Positions 1-6,927 of a stretch of 13,772 nucleotides of DNA are shown piece after piece. The stretch lies in assembly GCA_003535955.1 (NCBI GenBank), contig DPZM01000299.1, positions 1 through 13,772 of the forward strand, read 5' to 3'. The position numbers and the translations under genes were made by a program. The first letter of the stretch is position 1. Each line of letters opens with the position of its first letter. The DNA is from Lachnospiraceae bacterium (GTDB lineage: Bacteria; Bacillota; Clostridia; Lachnospirales; Lachnospiraceae). The notes below the pieces were generated by a model, which saw only the letters and a list, made by a program, of their open reading frames with translations, had not been told where the DNA came from and did no database searches.

Positions 1-858
1 TTCCTCTGCCACAGGGACTTCCTCTGCTTCCGGACTTTCTTCTGCTTCCGTTACATCTTCCGTCACGCCCGGCCCTTCATCATAAGCAGATCTCTTGCCA
101 AGTTCAAGCCTCTCTTCGAAGGACAGCTCCTCAGTCCTCTCCTCCATAAGTTTCGAAACAGTAGTCTCTCGCATGCTGTCCATGACCGAATCATCGCGGA
201 CCGCATCGGTCGTATCAATGACCTCCTCAGCCACGGGAGCGGCTTCCTCCGTCGTCTTTCCGTAGAAACGTCCCCGCAGCATAGCCAGATATCCTGCAAA
301 CTCAGCATTCATCTCGTCAAGATCAGGCTTTCCGTCCATGAACTTGTCTTTAATATATCCGTCAGACATCCACCCGATCATCCTGATGACTTTGTCAAGA
401 TCAACATCCTTCGGGAACCTGGTCATGTCGACTTTTTTATATATCGCATTGTAAGCATCCTCTATTCCCTTCTCGGATGCATTTATGGCCTTAAGAGCAT
501 CGGGATGCGTTTCATACTTGGCTCCGGTCAGGAACTGCTGCATATAAGGGTAGTTTTTCATGACCCTTGTCTTGCATGCCTCTATCATCCTCTGTATTGC
601 AAAGAAATCCGTCTCCTTCTTATTAACGGCATTTGTAAGCTCCAGCATCATATACTTGACACTGTAATCGTATATGAACTCGTATACACCCGACTTGCTT
701 ATGAAATAATGGAAAAGAAGGCCCTTGGATATACCGGCTTCCTTAACGATCACATCGGTGCTCGCCTTCCTGTAACCATTCTCGGCAAACACCTTAAGGG
801 CAGCATTTATTATCGCGTCCTGCTTCTCCTTCTTTACATCGAAAAATTTCGGGTTCAT
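1..858 (-). CDS. TetR/AcrR-family transcriptional regulator with acidic C-terminal tail (3' end beyond window)
   Basis: A DNA-binding repressor-type regulator. The reading frame stays open from the ATG at 858 to the window edge, giving 286 residues with no stop. Residues about 8-60 form a TetR-type helix-turn-helix domain: 'AALKVFAENGYRKASTD' leads into the recognition region 'EAGISKGLLFHYF', the family hallmark. Residues about 65-200 look like the helical ligand-binding and dimerisation domain. From about residue 200 the protein becomes acidic and low in complexity, ending in runs such as 'EAEESPEAEEVPVAEE'. TetR proteins usually end near residue 190-210, so this tail of at least 86 residues is unusual. 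The start is supported by GGGAGGA six bases upstream. A palindromic repeat and a candidate operator lie in its leader, so autoregulation is plausible. The ligand and targets cannot be told from sequence. The family call is secure; the function is not. Confidence 0.88.
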   Translation of the reverse strand, partial: MNPKFFDVKKEKQDAIINAALKVFAENGYRKASTDVIVKEAGISKGLLFHYFISKSGVYEFIYDYSVKYMMLELTNAVNKKETDFFAIQRMIEACKTRVMKNYPYMQQFLTGAKYETHPDALKAINASEKGIEDAYNAIYKKVDMTRFPKDVDLDKVIRMIGWMSDGYIKDKFMDGKPDLDEMNAEFAGYLAMLRGRFYGKTTEEAAPVAEEVIDTTDAVRDDSVMDSMRETTVSKLMEERTEELSFEERLELGKRSAYDEGPGVTEDVTEAEESPEAEEVPVAEE

Positions 859-870
859 ACAGTCCTCCCA

Positions 871-911
871 CACATTTACCGACACATTGGTTCAGAACCG
901 GTGTGTCACTT
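871..911 (-). repeat. Palindromic intergenic element, copy 1 (upstream of the TetR-like gene)
   Basis: In gene orientation this copy reads AAGTGACACACCGG, TTCTGAA, CCAATGTGTC, then GGTAAATGTG. Arms 881-893 and 895-907 are inverted repeats apart from two positions, which are C-A mismatches on the mRNA strand and G-U pairs on the other strand. It matches copies at 8401-8440 and 13274-13314 over about 41 bases. It ends directly beside the ribosome-binding site of the TetR-like gene, 13 bases before the ATG. The likeness to copy 3 continues through TGGGAG to the start codon. Confidence 0.8.
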
Positions 912-913
912 TT

Positions 914-930
914 TTGACTGATAAAGTCAA
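914..930. promoter_or_regulatory. Perfect 17-bp inverted repeat, candidate TetR operator
   Basis: TTGACT and AGTCAA are exact inverted repeats around a five-base centre (GATAA on the plus strand). The site lies a few bases downstream of a good -10 box (TATTAT, 935-940) and upstream of the TetR-like gene, so it would cover the transcription start. TetR-family repressors commonly bind 15-20 bp palindromes in this position and repress themselves. The palindrome is seen directly; the operator role is inferred. Confidence 0.5.
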
Positions 931-934
931 ATCT

Positions 935-988
935 ATAATAAGGTTAACATAATTGTTACAATTAAGCAACCGCCGTATCTTGTGTCAA
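935..988 (-). promoter_or_regulatory. Candidate promoter region for the TetR-like gene
   Basis: On the minus strand there is a consensus -35 TTGACA at 983-988, but its 17-base-spaced partner TTAATT (960-965) is a poor -10 box. Further downstream a better -10 box, TATTAT (935-940), follows a weak -35 (TTGTAA) at only 15 bases. A 13-bp palindrome, AATTGTTACAATT (951-963), lies between them and might be a second operator. The region is clearly promoter-like, but which pair is used cannot be decided by eye. Confidence 0.4.
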
Positions 989-1030
989 TCCGGAGGATAT
1001 CTCTATATATTGTGGAAACAGTAAAATTAA

Positions 1031-1065
1031 CAAAGGTACCGGAGAACTGTCCCCCGATACCTTTG
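1031..1065 (-). terminator. Strong hairpin two bases after the GGDEF-EAL stop codon, probable terminator with repeat-type loop
   Basis: In gene orientation the 12-base arm CAAAGGTATCGG pairs with CCGGTACCTTTG, with one U-G wobble, around the loop GGGACAGTTCT. The hairpin starts two bases after the TGA of the GGDEF-EAL gene and is followed by TTAATTTTAC. The tail is T-rich but interrupted, so it is a plausible rather than perfect intrinsic terminator. The loop GGGGACAGTTCT nearly equals that of the hairpin at 3836-3864, on the other side of the same gene. Confidence 0.6.
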
Positions 1066-1067
1066 AC

Positions 1068-3815
1068 TCAGTACAAAATACTCTTTTCTTCATCTGTCAG
1101 CTCACCCATCGGTTCGAAGAAGTCATCCGGCGGGTCCATCTCATCGATCCGGCCTGTCACGTATTTCTCCTCGAAGACGTAACGCCGCATGGGCTTGTCA
1201 AAGTAAAATCCCTGGATGAGCCTGATATTCATATCCTGTAGAACATTGAGCTGTTCCTGGGTCTCGATACCCTCGACACATATCTTAACATTCAGGGCTT
1301 CGGCAAGTTCACCGACCATCCTTACGAAGGCCTGGGCGTATTGATCGACTGCCAGGTCCTTGACGAAGCTCTGGTCGACCTTTATAACGTCAAGCGGGAT
1401 CTCACGTATATGGGACAGGGACGAATAACCTGTTCCAAAATCATCAAGGGCTATCCTGACGCCCAGCTTCTTGATGCTTCCGAGGATCCTCTTCATCCTC
1501 TCCATATCGTTTATCGCAAGACTCTCGGTAACCTCAAGGGTTAAGTTCCTCGGATTTATCCCGGTTTCCTTTATTATCCTCTCAACCGTCTCGACAACGT
1601 CATTTTGCAGCAGCTGAACAACCGACAGGTTAACATTGACCTTATAATAAGGATGTCCGTTCTCATTCCAGTGCTTGCAGGCCAGGCAGGCCTCCTTCAG
1701 TACGTAATTGCCGATGGGATTTATAAGCCCCAGGTACTCGGCAAGCGGGATAAAGTCACCCGGAGACACGAATCCGAGCTCCGACGAATTCCACCTTATA
1801 AGAGCTTCGGCTCCCGTACATATATCGCCCTTTATCGTATCGATTATGGGCTGGTAATAAACTTCAAATTCCTTATAATTATCGGATGTGGCATCCCTCA
1901 TGGACTTCTCCATGTCAAGACGCCTGTTTGATTCGGAATCCCTGCTGTCACTGTAGTAGGCAGTCCTGTTCTTGCCTGCCCTCTTGGCCTCATACATGGC
2001 GATATCGGCCTTCTTGATGACATCCTGAACAGAATCACCCTCATCGGGGAAGGTAACTATACCCATACTTGTCGTACAGTAGTAATCCGCTCCCTTCAGG
2101 AACCAGGGCTTGTTGAATACAACCCGTATCTCATCGATGATCTCATCAAACTTTACCATACTTGTATGAGGCACTATTATGATGAACTCATCTCCGCCCA
2201 TCCTGTAGCAGGAATTCTCAACCCCATCAATCCTTGAGAGGCAATGGGAGATTGCTTTAAGTAAAACATCACCGTACTGGTGACCCAGTCCGTCATTTAT
2301 ATGTTTAAAGTCATCAAGGTCAAGATACAGAAGAGCACCTTTGCTGTTGCTGTTCTTGGCCTCTTCAATATAATGAGCAAGGTCCCGCTCACAGCTCATC
2401 CTGTTATAAAGGCCTGTCAGGAAATCGTTGTTGGCCTGCTGTTCTATCTTCTGCTGGTAGAGCTTCTTATCCGTGATATCAACTATCGAGCACAGCAAGA
2501 CCCTGCGTCCGTCAACCCATCTGATATAAGTAGTATTAAGGTCGTACCACCGCCTTCTGGCTGCATATTCAACCTCATAATACGATGAACCGGCACTGTA
2601 TCTTAACTCCCTCTCGAAGAGCTTTTCGACCGTACCGTCCTCCATCTCGGTAGTGAAGGAATCCTTAAACATCCTGTTGGCAAAGAGGATCTGACCGGAT
2701 TCGATATCACGCACATATATGGCCGTTCCTACGTTATCAAGGATGGACTCGAGTGACTTGTAAGAGCTTGCCAGGGAATTCTTCTGTATCCTCTTCTCAA
2801 GTATCGACTGGATTATCCTCTCGGCATCTCCGAAGAACTTGATCTCGTCTCGGTCCCACATCCTGCCCTCTATATCGTCAACGAAAACGACATACATGGC
2901 CACCTGTCTGTTGGGCTTGCTGGTAAATACCGGCAGGACAACACAGGAAGTAAGGCCGAGCGATGTGAGCCAGTCCCTCTCCTCCTGTTCAAGCCTGGTC
3001 TTATAGGATACGACCAGGGGCTTATCGCCCACTATCTTCATATACTTAATAATATCATCCGTATTGGCGATGCCCCGAAGGGGTGTATAGCCTTCCTTAA
3101 GGTATTCGCCCAGAACATCGACACCGCTGCCGTTTACATTGGGGCGCAGTACATAAGCATGGGCAATATCCGCGTAATTACCCACATAGCGCACCATCTG
3201 CTCACATATTTCTTCAAAGGATTCATCGGAATCAAGAAGTGAAACGATATCCGTCATGACCTCAGACTTGCGAAGGTCATGCAGCATCTGGAGCTCAGCG
3301 GACCTTGACCTGACTGATTCTGCCAGGGCGTCCGCCCCGATGTATTTATTGACATATATCTTGGTCGAAACAAGCCTTAAAAAGTCAAGCGAGTCAAGGA
3401 AATGCTTCTCGTTAATCTTGTGTTCAACATTGAGCAGGGAATTCTCATCATCGATCCCGTCGATGACCGCCGCGACCACCCAGCACAAAACCGTGGACCC
3501 GCCGGCCTTGATAGCGATACCCGCCAGCTTTACATTCGAATAGTCCGTATCCTCTATAAGCTGCTCCTCGGTAGTGGAGTTCATGAGCCGGTTGTATATC
3601 TGCCATACCTGGTCGTGGGAAACTACCGCCTTCATGCGCTCAAACATGGCCGGATCACCGGACAGCTGTGTTAACTGATCGCTGTCATTCCCAAGCAAAA
3701 TAAGATACATGTTGGTAAGATTGGCAAAATAATCCTGCAATCCCTGTATCCATTCCGTATCAATATCAAGCTCACGCTGAAGCTGAGCATAGGTATTGGT
3801 TCCCACTTCCGTCAT
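1068..3815 (-). CDS. GGDEF-EAL c-di-GMP turnover protein with GAF- and PAS-like sensory regions
   Basis: A 915-residue protein, probably cytoplasmic since no membrane span is seen. Residues about 10-120 form an N-terminal domain that weakly resembles a PocR-type sensory domain. About 185-340 look like GAF and about 350-455 like PAS. The diguanylate cyclase domain (about 460-625) has the DxLTGLxNR start, LDLDDFKHIND and an intact GGDEF at 540-544. The product-inhibition RxxD motif is absent; GVEN stands in its place. The phosphodiesterase domain (about 645-890) keeps EAL (670-672), EVTES (761-765), DDFGTGYSSL (791-800), KVDQSF and CVEGIE, so it is probably active. The protein may both make and break c-di-GMP, or one domain may dominate. 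Start ATG at 3815 has GAAGGA eight bases upstream. Hairpins with a shared loop flank the gene. The signal sensed is unknown. Confidence 0.93.
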   Translation of the reverse strand: MTEVGTNTYAQLQRELDIDTEWIQGLQDYFANLTNMYLILLGNDSDQLTQLSGDPAMFERMKAVVSHDQVWQIYNRLMNSTTEEQLIEDTDYSNVKLAGIAIKAGGSTVLCWVVAAVIDGIDDENSLLNVEHKINEKHFLDSLDFLRLVSTKIYVNKYIGADALAESVRSRSAELQMLHDLRKSEVMTDIVSLLDSDESFEEICEQMVRYVGNYADIAHAYVLRPNVNGSGVDVLGEYLKEGYTPLRGIANTDDIIKYMKIVGDKPLVVSYKTRLEQEERDWLTSLGLTSCVVLPVFTSKPNRQVAMYVVFVDDIEGRMWDRDEIKFFGDAERIIQSILEKRIQKNSLASSYKSLESILDNVGTAIYVRDIESGQILFANRMFKDSFTTEMEDGTVEKLFERELRYSAGSSYYEVEYAARRRWYDLNTTYIRWVDGRRVLLCSIVDITDKKLYQQKIEQQANNDFLTGLYNRMSCERDLAHYIEEAKNSNSKGALLYLDLDDFKHINDGLGHQYGDVLLKAISHCLSRIDGVENSCYRMGGDEFIIIVPHTSMVKFDEIIDEIRVVFNKPWFLKGADYYCTTSMGIVTFPDEGDSVQDVIKKADIAMYEAKRAGKNRTAYYSDSRDSESNRRLDMEKSMRDATSDNYKEFEVYYQPIIDTIKGDICTGAEALIRWNSSELGFVSPGDFIPLAEYLGLINPIGNYVLKEACLACKHWNENGHPYYKVNVNLSVVQLLQNDVVETVERIIKETGINPRNLTLEVTESLAINDMERMKRILGSIKKLGVRIALDDFGTGYSSLSHIREIPLDVIKVDQSFVKDLAVDQYAQAFVRMVGELAEALNVKICVEGIETQEQLNVLQDMNIRLIQGFYFDKPMRRYVFEEKYVTGRIDEMDPPDDFFEPMGELTDEEKSILY

Positions 3816-3835
3816 TGTGTCAATTCCTTCTGCAT

Positions 3836-3864
3836 GAAGACAGCAGAACCGTCCCCATGTCTTC
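3836..3864 (-). repeat. Hairpin with GGGGACGGTTCT loop in the leader of the GGDEF-EAL gene
   Basis: GAAGACA and TGTCTTC form a perfect 7-bp stem around a 15-base loop containing GGGGACGGTTCT. It lies between the stop codon at 3872 and the GGDEF-EAL start at 3815, just ahead of that gene's ribosome-binding site. It has no T-tract, so it is not an intrinsic terminator. The stem differs entirely from that of the hairpin at 1031-1065, yet the loop is the same but for one base. Confidence 0.6.
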
Positions 3865-3871
3865 GTATATA

Positions 3872-4648
3872 TCAGACTTCCAAAAACTTCTTCTTATTGT
3901 ATACAATTATTCCCACTGCAGTAGATACCGCCGCGTAGAAAAATCCCAATCCTATTATAAGCGGTATGCTCCTCTCAGGACTCGATGGGTAGGGAATGAG
4001 CCTGAAGCACTGGGATATAATGTATGGTCTTACAGCCTTGAAGGGTGCCAAACCCGGAGGATCCTTGGCAAGAAAGAGGATCAGCTGCGGTACGACAAGG
4101 GTTACAAGATAAAAACCTGTGTATGCCTTCTTCCTGACCCTGAATCCAAACATGAACATGGTCCCGAAACAAATGCCCGCAAGAAAAAGGGGAAGTGCCA
4201 GAAACATCTTATCACAGAAGATCCTTATCGCATCGGCACTCAGGGTCTTATCCTTCATCTGGAACAGAGCCGTAAACGACACCAGGGCAACAAAGCATAT
4301 GACAAGGAAAATGAAGGCCAGCAGGATCGCTGCCGCCAGCTTGCATAAATAAATCTGTGTCCTGTTTAAACCTGCTGTCAGTCCGTCCTTTATATGAGGA
4401 TTGGGATAATCGCTTCCAAAGGTCATATGAACGATCATAATGCAGGTAAGATACGGCACTATGAAAGACCAGGCCGCATACTCCATGATGTTGTAGGCGT
4501 AGGTTCCCTCATTTGTTCCGTATATGGTCCTGAAGCCGACAACCGCCAGATTACCCAATATACACAGGATGAATATGCCTGCGAAATAGATCCGGGCCGC
4601 CTTGCTTAGGATAGCCTTGTCAAGCTCATGAAAAATATATTTACTCAT
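3872..4648 (-). CDS. ABC-2-type permease-like integral membrane protein
   Basis: A 258-residue membrane protein with about six hydrophobic spans (roughly residues 16-38, 56-75, 103-127, 147-168, 175-195 and 229-250) and a basic C-terminus. The region after the second span, 'HIKDGLTAGLNRTQIYLCKL', resembles the 'G.sR..i.l.K' segment common in ABC-2 permeases that move bacteriocins, lipids or drugs. Such proteins need an ABC ATPase, and none is encoded in the window, so the partner must lie elsewhere or the call is wrong. The gene follows guaB by 32 bases and may be co-transcribed with it. An in-frame TAG three codons upstream fixes the start at or after this ATG. The nearest strong ribosome-binding sequence overlaps the end of guaB and is too far away, so translation may be weak or coupled. 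The substrate is unknown. Confidence 0.65.
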   Translation of the reverse strand: MSKYIFHELDKAILSKAARIYFAGIFILCILGNLAVVGFRTIYGTNEGTYAYNIMEYAAWSFIVPYLTCIMIVHMTFGSDYPNPHIKDGLTAGLNRTQIYLCKLAAAILLAFIFLVICFVALVSFTALFQMKDKTLSADAIRIFCDKMFLALPLFLAGICFGTMFMFGFRVRKKAYTGFYLVTLVVPQLILFLAKDPPGLAPFKAVRPYIISQCFRLIPYPSSPERSIPLIIGLGFFYAAVSTAVGIIVYNKKKFLEV

Positions 4649-4680
4649 AATTTTCTACGGGTAAGGAATAAGGTCTCCTC

Positions 4681-6135
4681 CTACTCCTCAACACTGTAAT
4701 TCGGTGCTTCCTTTGTAATATGTATGTCATGCGGGTGACTCTCCTTAAGGGATGCAGCCGAAATCTTGACAAACCTGCCCTTCTCCTTAAGATCTTCAAT
4801 TGTGGGACATCCACAGTAGCCCATACCCGAACGCAGGCCTCCGATAAGCTGGAAGACCGTATCCTCTACAAGTCCCTTGTAGGCTACACGTCCTTCAACA
4901 CCCTCAGGCACAAGCTTCTTGGCATCGGACTGGAAGTAACGGTCCTTGCTGCCGTTCTCCATTGCGGAAATGGAACCCATGCCGCGGTATACCTTGTACT
5001 TCCTGCCCTGGAAGAGCTCGAAGGTTCCGGGTGACTCGTCGCATCCGGCAAAGATCGATCCCATCATACATACATTGGCTCCTGCCGCAATGGCCTTGGT
5101 CATATCACCCGAGTACTTGATGCCGCCGTCAGCTATAATGGGTATCCCATATTCCCTGGCAACAGCATAGCAGTCCATAACTGCGCTTATCTGAGGAACA
5201 CCGATACCTGCAACGATACGGGTCGTACATATGGAGCCGGGACCTATACCCACCTTAACCGCGTCAACACCGGCTTCAATAAGGGCCCTGGTACCCTCAC
5301 CGGTTGCAACGTTACCGCCTATAAGCTGAAGGTCAGGGTAAGCTTCCTTGATCATCCTGGCGCATTTAAGTACGTTCTCGGAATGGCCGTGGGCAGAATC
5401 AAGCACCACGCAGTCAACCTTGGCCTTAACAAGGGCTTCCACCCTGTCAAGTACATTGGCCGTAATGCCGACACCTGCTCCGCACAGAAGCCTTCCCTGC
5501 TCATCCTTGGCGGATAAGGGGTACTTTATCTGCTTCTCTATATCCTTGATCGTAATGAGTCCCTTTAAGTTAAAGTCCTTATCTACCAGAGGAAGCTTCT
5601 CCTTACGGGCCTTCGCCAGTATCTGCTTGGCTTCGTCAAGGGTGATCCCCTCGGGCGCTGTGATAAGGCCTTCGCTTGTCATGCATTCTTTTATCTTCTT
5701 GGTGAAATCGGTTTCGAATTTAAGATCACGGTTGGTGATGATGCCGACCAGCTTGCGTCCCTCCGTGATGGGCACGCCCGAGATCCTGAACTTGGCCATC
5801 AGGTCATCGGCATCCTTAAGTGTATGTTCAGGTGATAGTGAAAATGGATCGGTGATTACTCCGTTCTCGGAACGTTTGACCTTATCTACCTCATCGGCCT
5901 GTTCCTCGATAGACATGTTTTTATGGATGATACCGATGCCTCCCTGTCTGGCCATGGCGATCGCCATCCTGTGTTCGGTTACGGTGTCCATTCCCGCACT
6001 CATCATGGGAATGTTAAGCTTGATCTTCTTCGTTAAATACGTTGAAACATCCACCTGATTTCCTATTACATTCGAATATCCCGGAATCAGCAGGACATCA
6101 TCAAATGTAATACCTTCCGAAACGATCTGACCCAT
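4681..6135 (-). CDS. guaB: IMP dehydrogenase
   Basis: Oxidises IMP to XMP with NAD+, the committed step of guanine nucleotide synthesis, in the cytoplasm. The 484-residue length is normal. The catalytic TIM-barrel begins with 'ITFDDVLLIPGY' (9-20). Two CBS domains interrupt it at about residues 92-205. The barrel resumes with 'VVLDSAHGHS' and the active-site loop 'GPGSICTTR', in which Cys303 is the nucleophile. The IMP-binding 'ADGGIKYSGD' and the flap 'YRGMGSISAM' are intact, as is the Arg399-Tyr400 pair expected in the flap. AAGGAGGT lies nine bases before the ATG, an ideal ribosome-binding site. A promoter with a palindrome in its spacer precedes the gene. The DUF6106-like gene ends 137 bases upstream. 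Nothing suggests the gene is damaged or transferred. Confidence 0.98.
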   Translation of the reverse strand: MGQIVSEGITFDDVLLIPGYSNVIGNQVDVSTYLTKKIKLNIPMMSAGMDTVTEHRMAIAMARQGGIGIIHKNMSIEEQADEVDKVKRSENGVITDPFSLSPEHTLKDADDLMAKFRISGVPITEGRKLVGIITNRDLKFETDFTKKIKECMTSEGLITAPEGITLDEAKQILAKARKEKLPLVDKDFNLKGLITIKDIEKQIKYPLSAKDEQGRLLCGAGVGITANVLDRVEALVKAKVDCVVLDSAHGHSENVLKCARMIKEAYPDLQLIGGNVATGEGTRALIEAGVDAVKVGIGPGSICTTRIVAGIGVPQISAVMDCYAVAREYGIPIIADGGIKYSGDMTKAIAAGANVCMMGSIFAGCDESPGTFELFQGRKYKVYRGMGSISAMENGSKDRYFQSDAKKLVPEGVEGRVAYKGLVEDTVFQLIGGLRSGMGYCGCPTIEDLKEKGRFVKISAASLKESHPHDIHITKEAPNYSVEE

Positions 6136-6179
6136 CTATCTCTACCTCCTTCTTTATAAGTTTTATGTATATTATATCT

Positions 6180-6208
6180 AGTGTATTAAACGTTTAACCT
6201 CTTGTCAA
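6180..6208 (-). promoter_or_regulatory. guaB promoter
   Basis: On the minus strand a consensus -35 box TTGACA (6203-6208) is followed after 17 bases by TACACT (6180-6185), a 4/6 match to the -10 consensus. A TATAAT at 6171-6176 matches better but would need a 26-base spacer, so it is less likely to pair with this -35. Transcription would start about 35-40 bases ahead of the guaB ATG. Confidence 0.6.
6186..6197. promoter_or_regulatory. Perfect 12-bp palindrome in the guaB promoter spacer, candidate operator
   Basis: TTAAACGTTTAA is identical on both strands and fills most of the -35/-10 spacer, where a bound protein would block RNA polymerase. The AAACGTTT core with central CG resembles operators of LacI-family regulators, including the enterobacterial PurR site. 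Clostridial purine regulators bind other sequences, so the binding protein is unknown. Confidence 0.4.
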
Positions 6209-6272
6209 CAGCAAAACCGACCAAAAAAATTCCCTGGCCGGCCTGTCCTTTTTTACACATGCAAGATCACAT

Positions 6273-6773
6273 TCAATATTCGATCACTTTTCGCGGATAT
6301 ACGCTCTTTACAGCCTTTAACATCTCCTCATTCGGCTCGATCCCGACAAGCTCCTCACCATCCTTGCCGGTGTATACAATGACCCAGACCTTGGCGCCGT
6401 CAGCACCTGATGAATAATCGCTCACCTTAACATTCCTGCTCTTGTAGGAGTCAAGCTCGTGGGAATTTATCGGACACATCTTCTCCATCTTGTTAAGCTC
6501 CAGAGTCCTTACCCTCTTCCTCTTCTGCTTGCTCATGATCTTATCTATCGATATCTCCCTGTCAAGATAGAGGTATTCATACTCAAGGTCAAAGCCCGGT
6601 ACGACAAACCAGGCAAGAAGGCCGAATATCACAAGGGGCACAAGGAATATGATGTAGCCCATCAGGGTACTTAATCCGGATATCACGGCAAGTATGTATA
6701 TCACATATTTCAGGACGCCCTTTAAGGGGGAACTCTTCCTTGCCACCATGCATTCTACGTATGTGTCGTTCAT
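6273..6773 (-). CDS. Small two-span membrane protein, DUF6106-like
   Basis: A 166-residue protein of unknown function. The N-terminus 'MNDTYVECMVARK' and overall layout recall the DUF6106 family found in Lachnospiraceae; this is a match from memory. Two adjacent hydrophobic helices (about 18-36 and 39-58) form a hairpin in the membrane. A soluble C-terminal domain of about 105 residues follows, with a basic stretch 'KQKRKRVRTLELNKM' and a predicted beta-rich end ('AKVWVIVYTGKDGEELVGIEPN'). The C-terminal part resembles the small domains that follow membrane hairpins in PH-like bacterial membrane proteins, but I cannot assign a role. GAAGGAGAT lies six bases before the ATG. A possible 23-codon small ORF ends 31 bases upstream. 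No convincing terminator separates it from guaB: there is a T-run at about 6220-6226 after GGCCGGCC, but no proper stem. Confidence 0.75.
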   Translation of the reverse strand: MNDTYVECMVARKSSPLKGVLKYVIYILAVISGLSTLMGYIIFLVPLVIFGLLAWFVVPGFDLEYEYLYLDREISIDKIMSKQKRKRVRTLELNKMEKMCPINSHELDSYKSRNVKVSDYSSGADGAKVWVIVYTGKDGEELVGIEPNEEMLKAVKSVYPRKVIEY

Positions 6774-6804
6774 AATGTATCTCCTTCATGTTTATTTCTG
6801 TAGT

Positions 6805-6876
6805 TTAACATACTTCTATGTAAATTACTATTGTCCTAAAGTTTTGCTGCGCGTCATACGAATTTGTCCGAACCAT
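6805..6876 (-). CDS. Candidate 23-residue small protein or leader peptide
   Basis: An ATG at 6876 is preceded at five bases by AGGAGGTG (6882-6889), one of the best ribosome-binding sites in the window, and opens a frame of 23 codons ending in TAA. The peptide starts MVRTNSYDAQQNF, has a hydrophobic stretch TIVIYI and ends EVC. It lies between the SGNH gene and the DUF6106-like gene, whose ATG is 31 bases past its stop codon. It could be a real small protein, a leader peptide controlling the next gene, or chance. It is too short for codon statistics, and I recognise no family. Confidence 0.3.
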   Translation of the reverse strand: MVRTNSYDAQQNFRTIVIYIEVC

Positions 6877-6927
6877 CGTAGCACCTCCTAAGTACATAGG
6901 CAGCCTGCCGGTGAAAGTCAACATATC

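Noticed and set aside
881..915. Plus-strand terminator: hairpin 881-907 followed by a run of T
   Set aside because: No plus-strand gene ends here, and the hairpin is explained by the dispersed element; the T-run is the A-run ahead of copy 1 on the transcribed strand.
3812..3835. Seven-codon leader ORF whose TGA overlaps the GGDEF-EAL ATG
   Set aside because: It has no ribosome-binding site of its own and is too short to distinguish from chance.
5348..6058. Plus-strand open frame of 236 codons opposite guaB, and other long plus-strand frames (e.g. 3815-4348)
   Set aside because: They lie antisense to clear, well-conserved genes, have no convincing ribosome-binding sites and show no recognisable protein features; they follow from the codon bias of the real genes.
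6215..6255. Intrinsic terminator after the DUF6106-like gene (GGCCGGCC followed by seven T)
   Set aside because: The GC-rich palindrome has no room for a loop and no longer stem could be found around it, so termination is not supported.
6893..6921. Promoter TTGACT - 17 bases - TATGTA ahead of the small ORF
   Set aside because: The -10 match is poor (3/6) and the predicted start would fall inside the ribosome-binding site of the small ORF.
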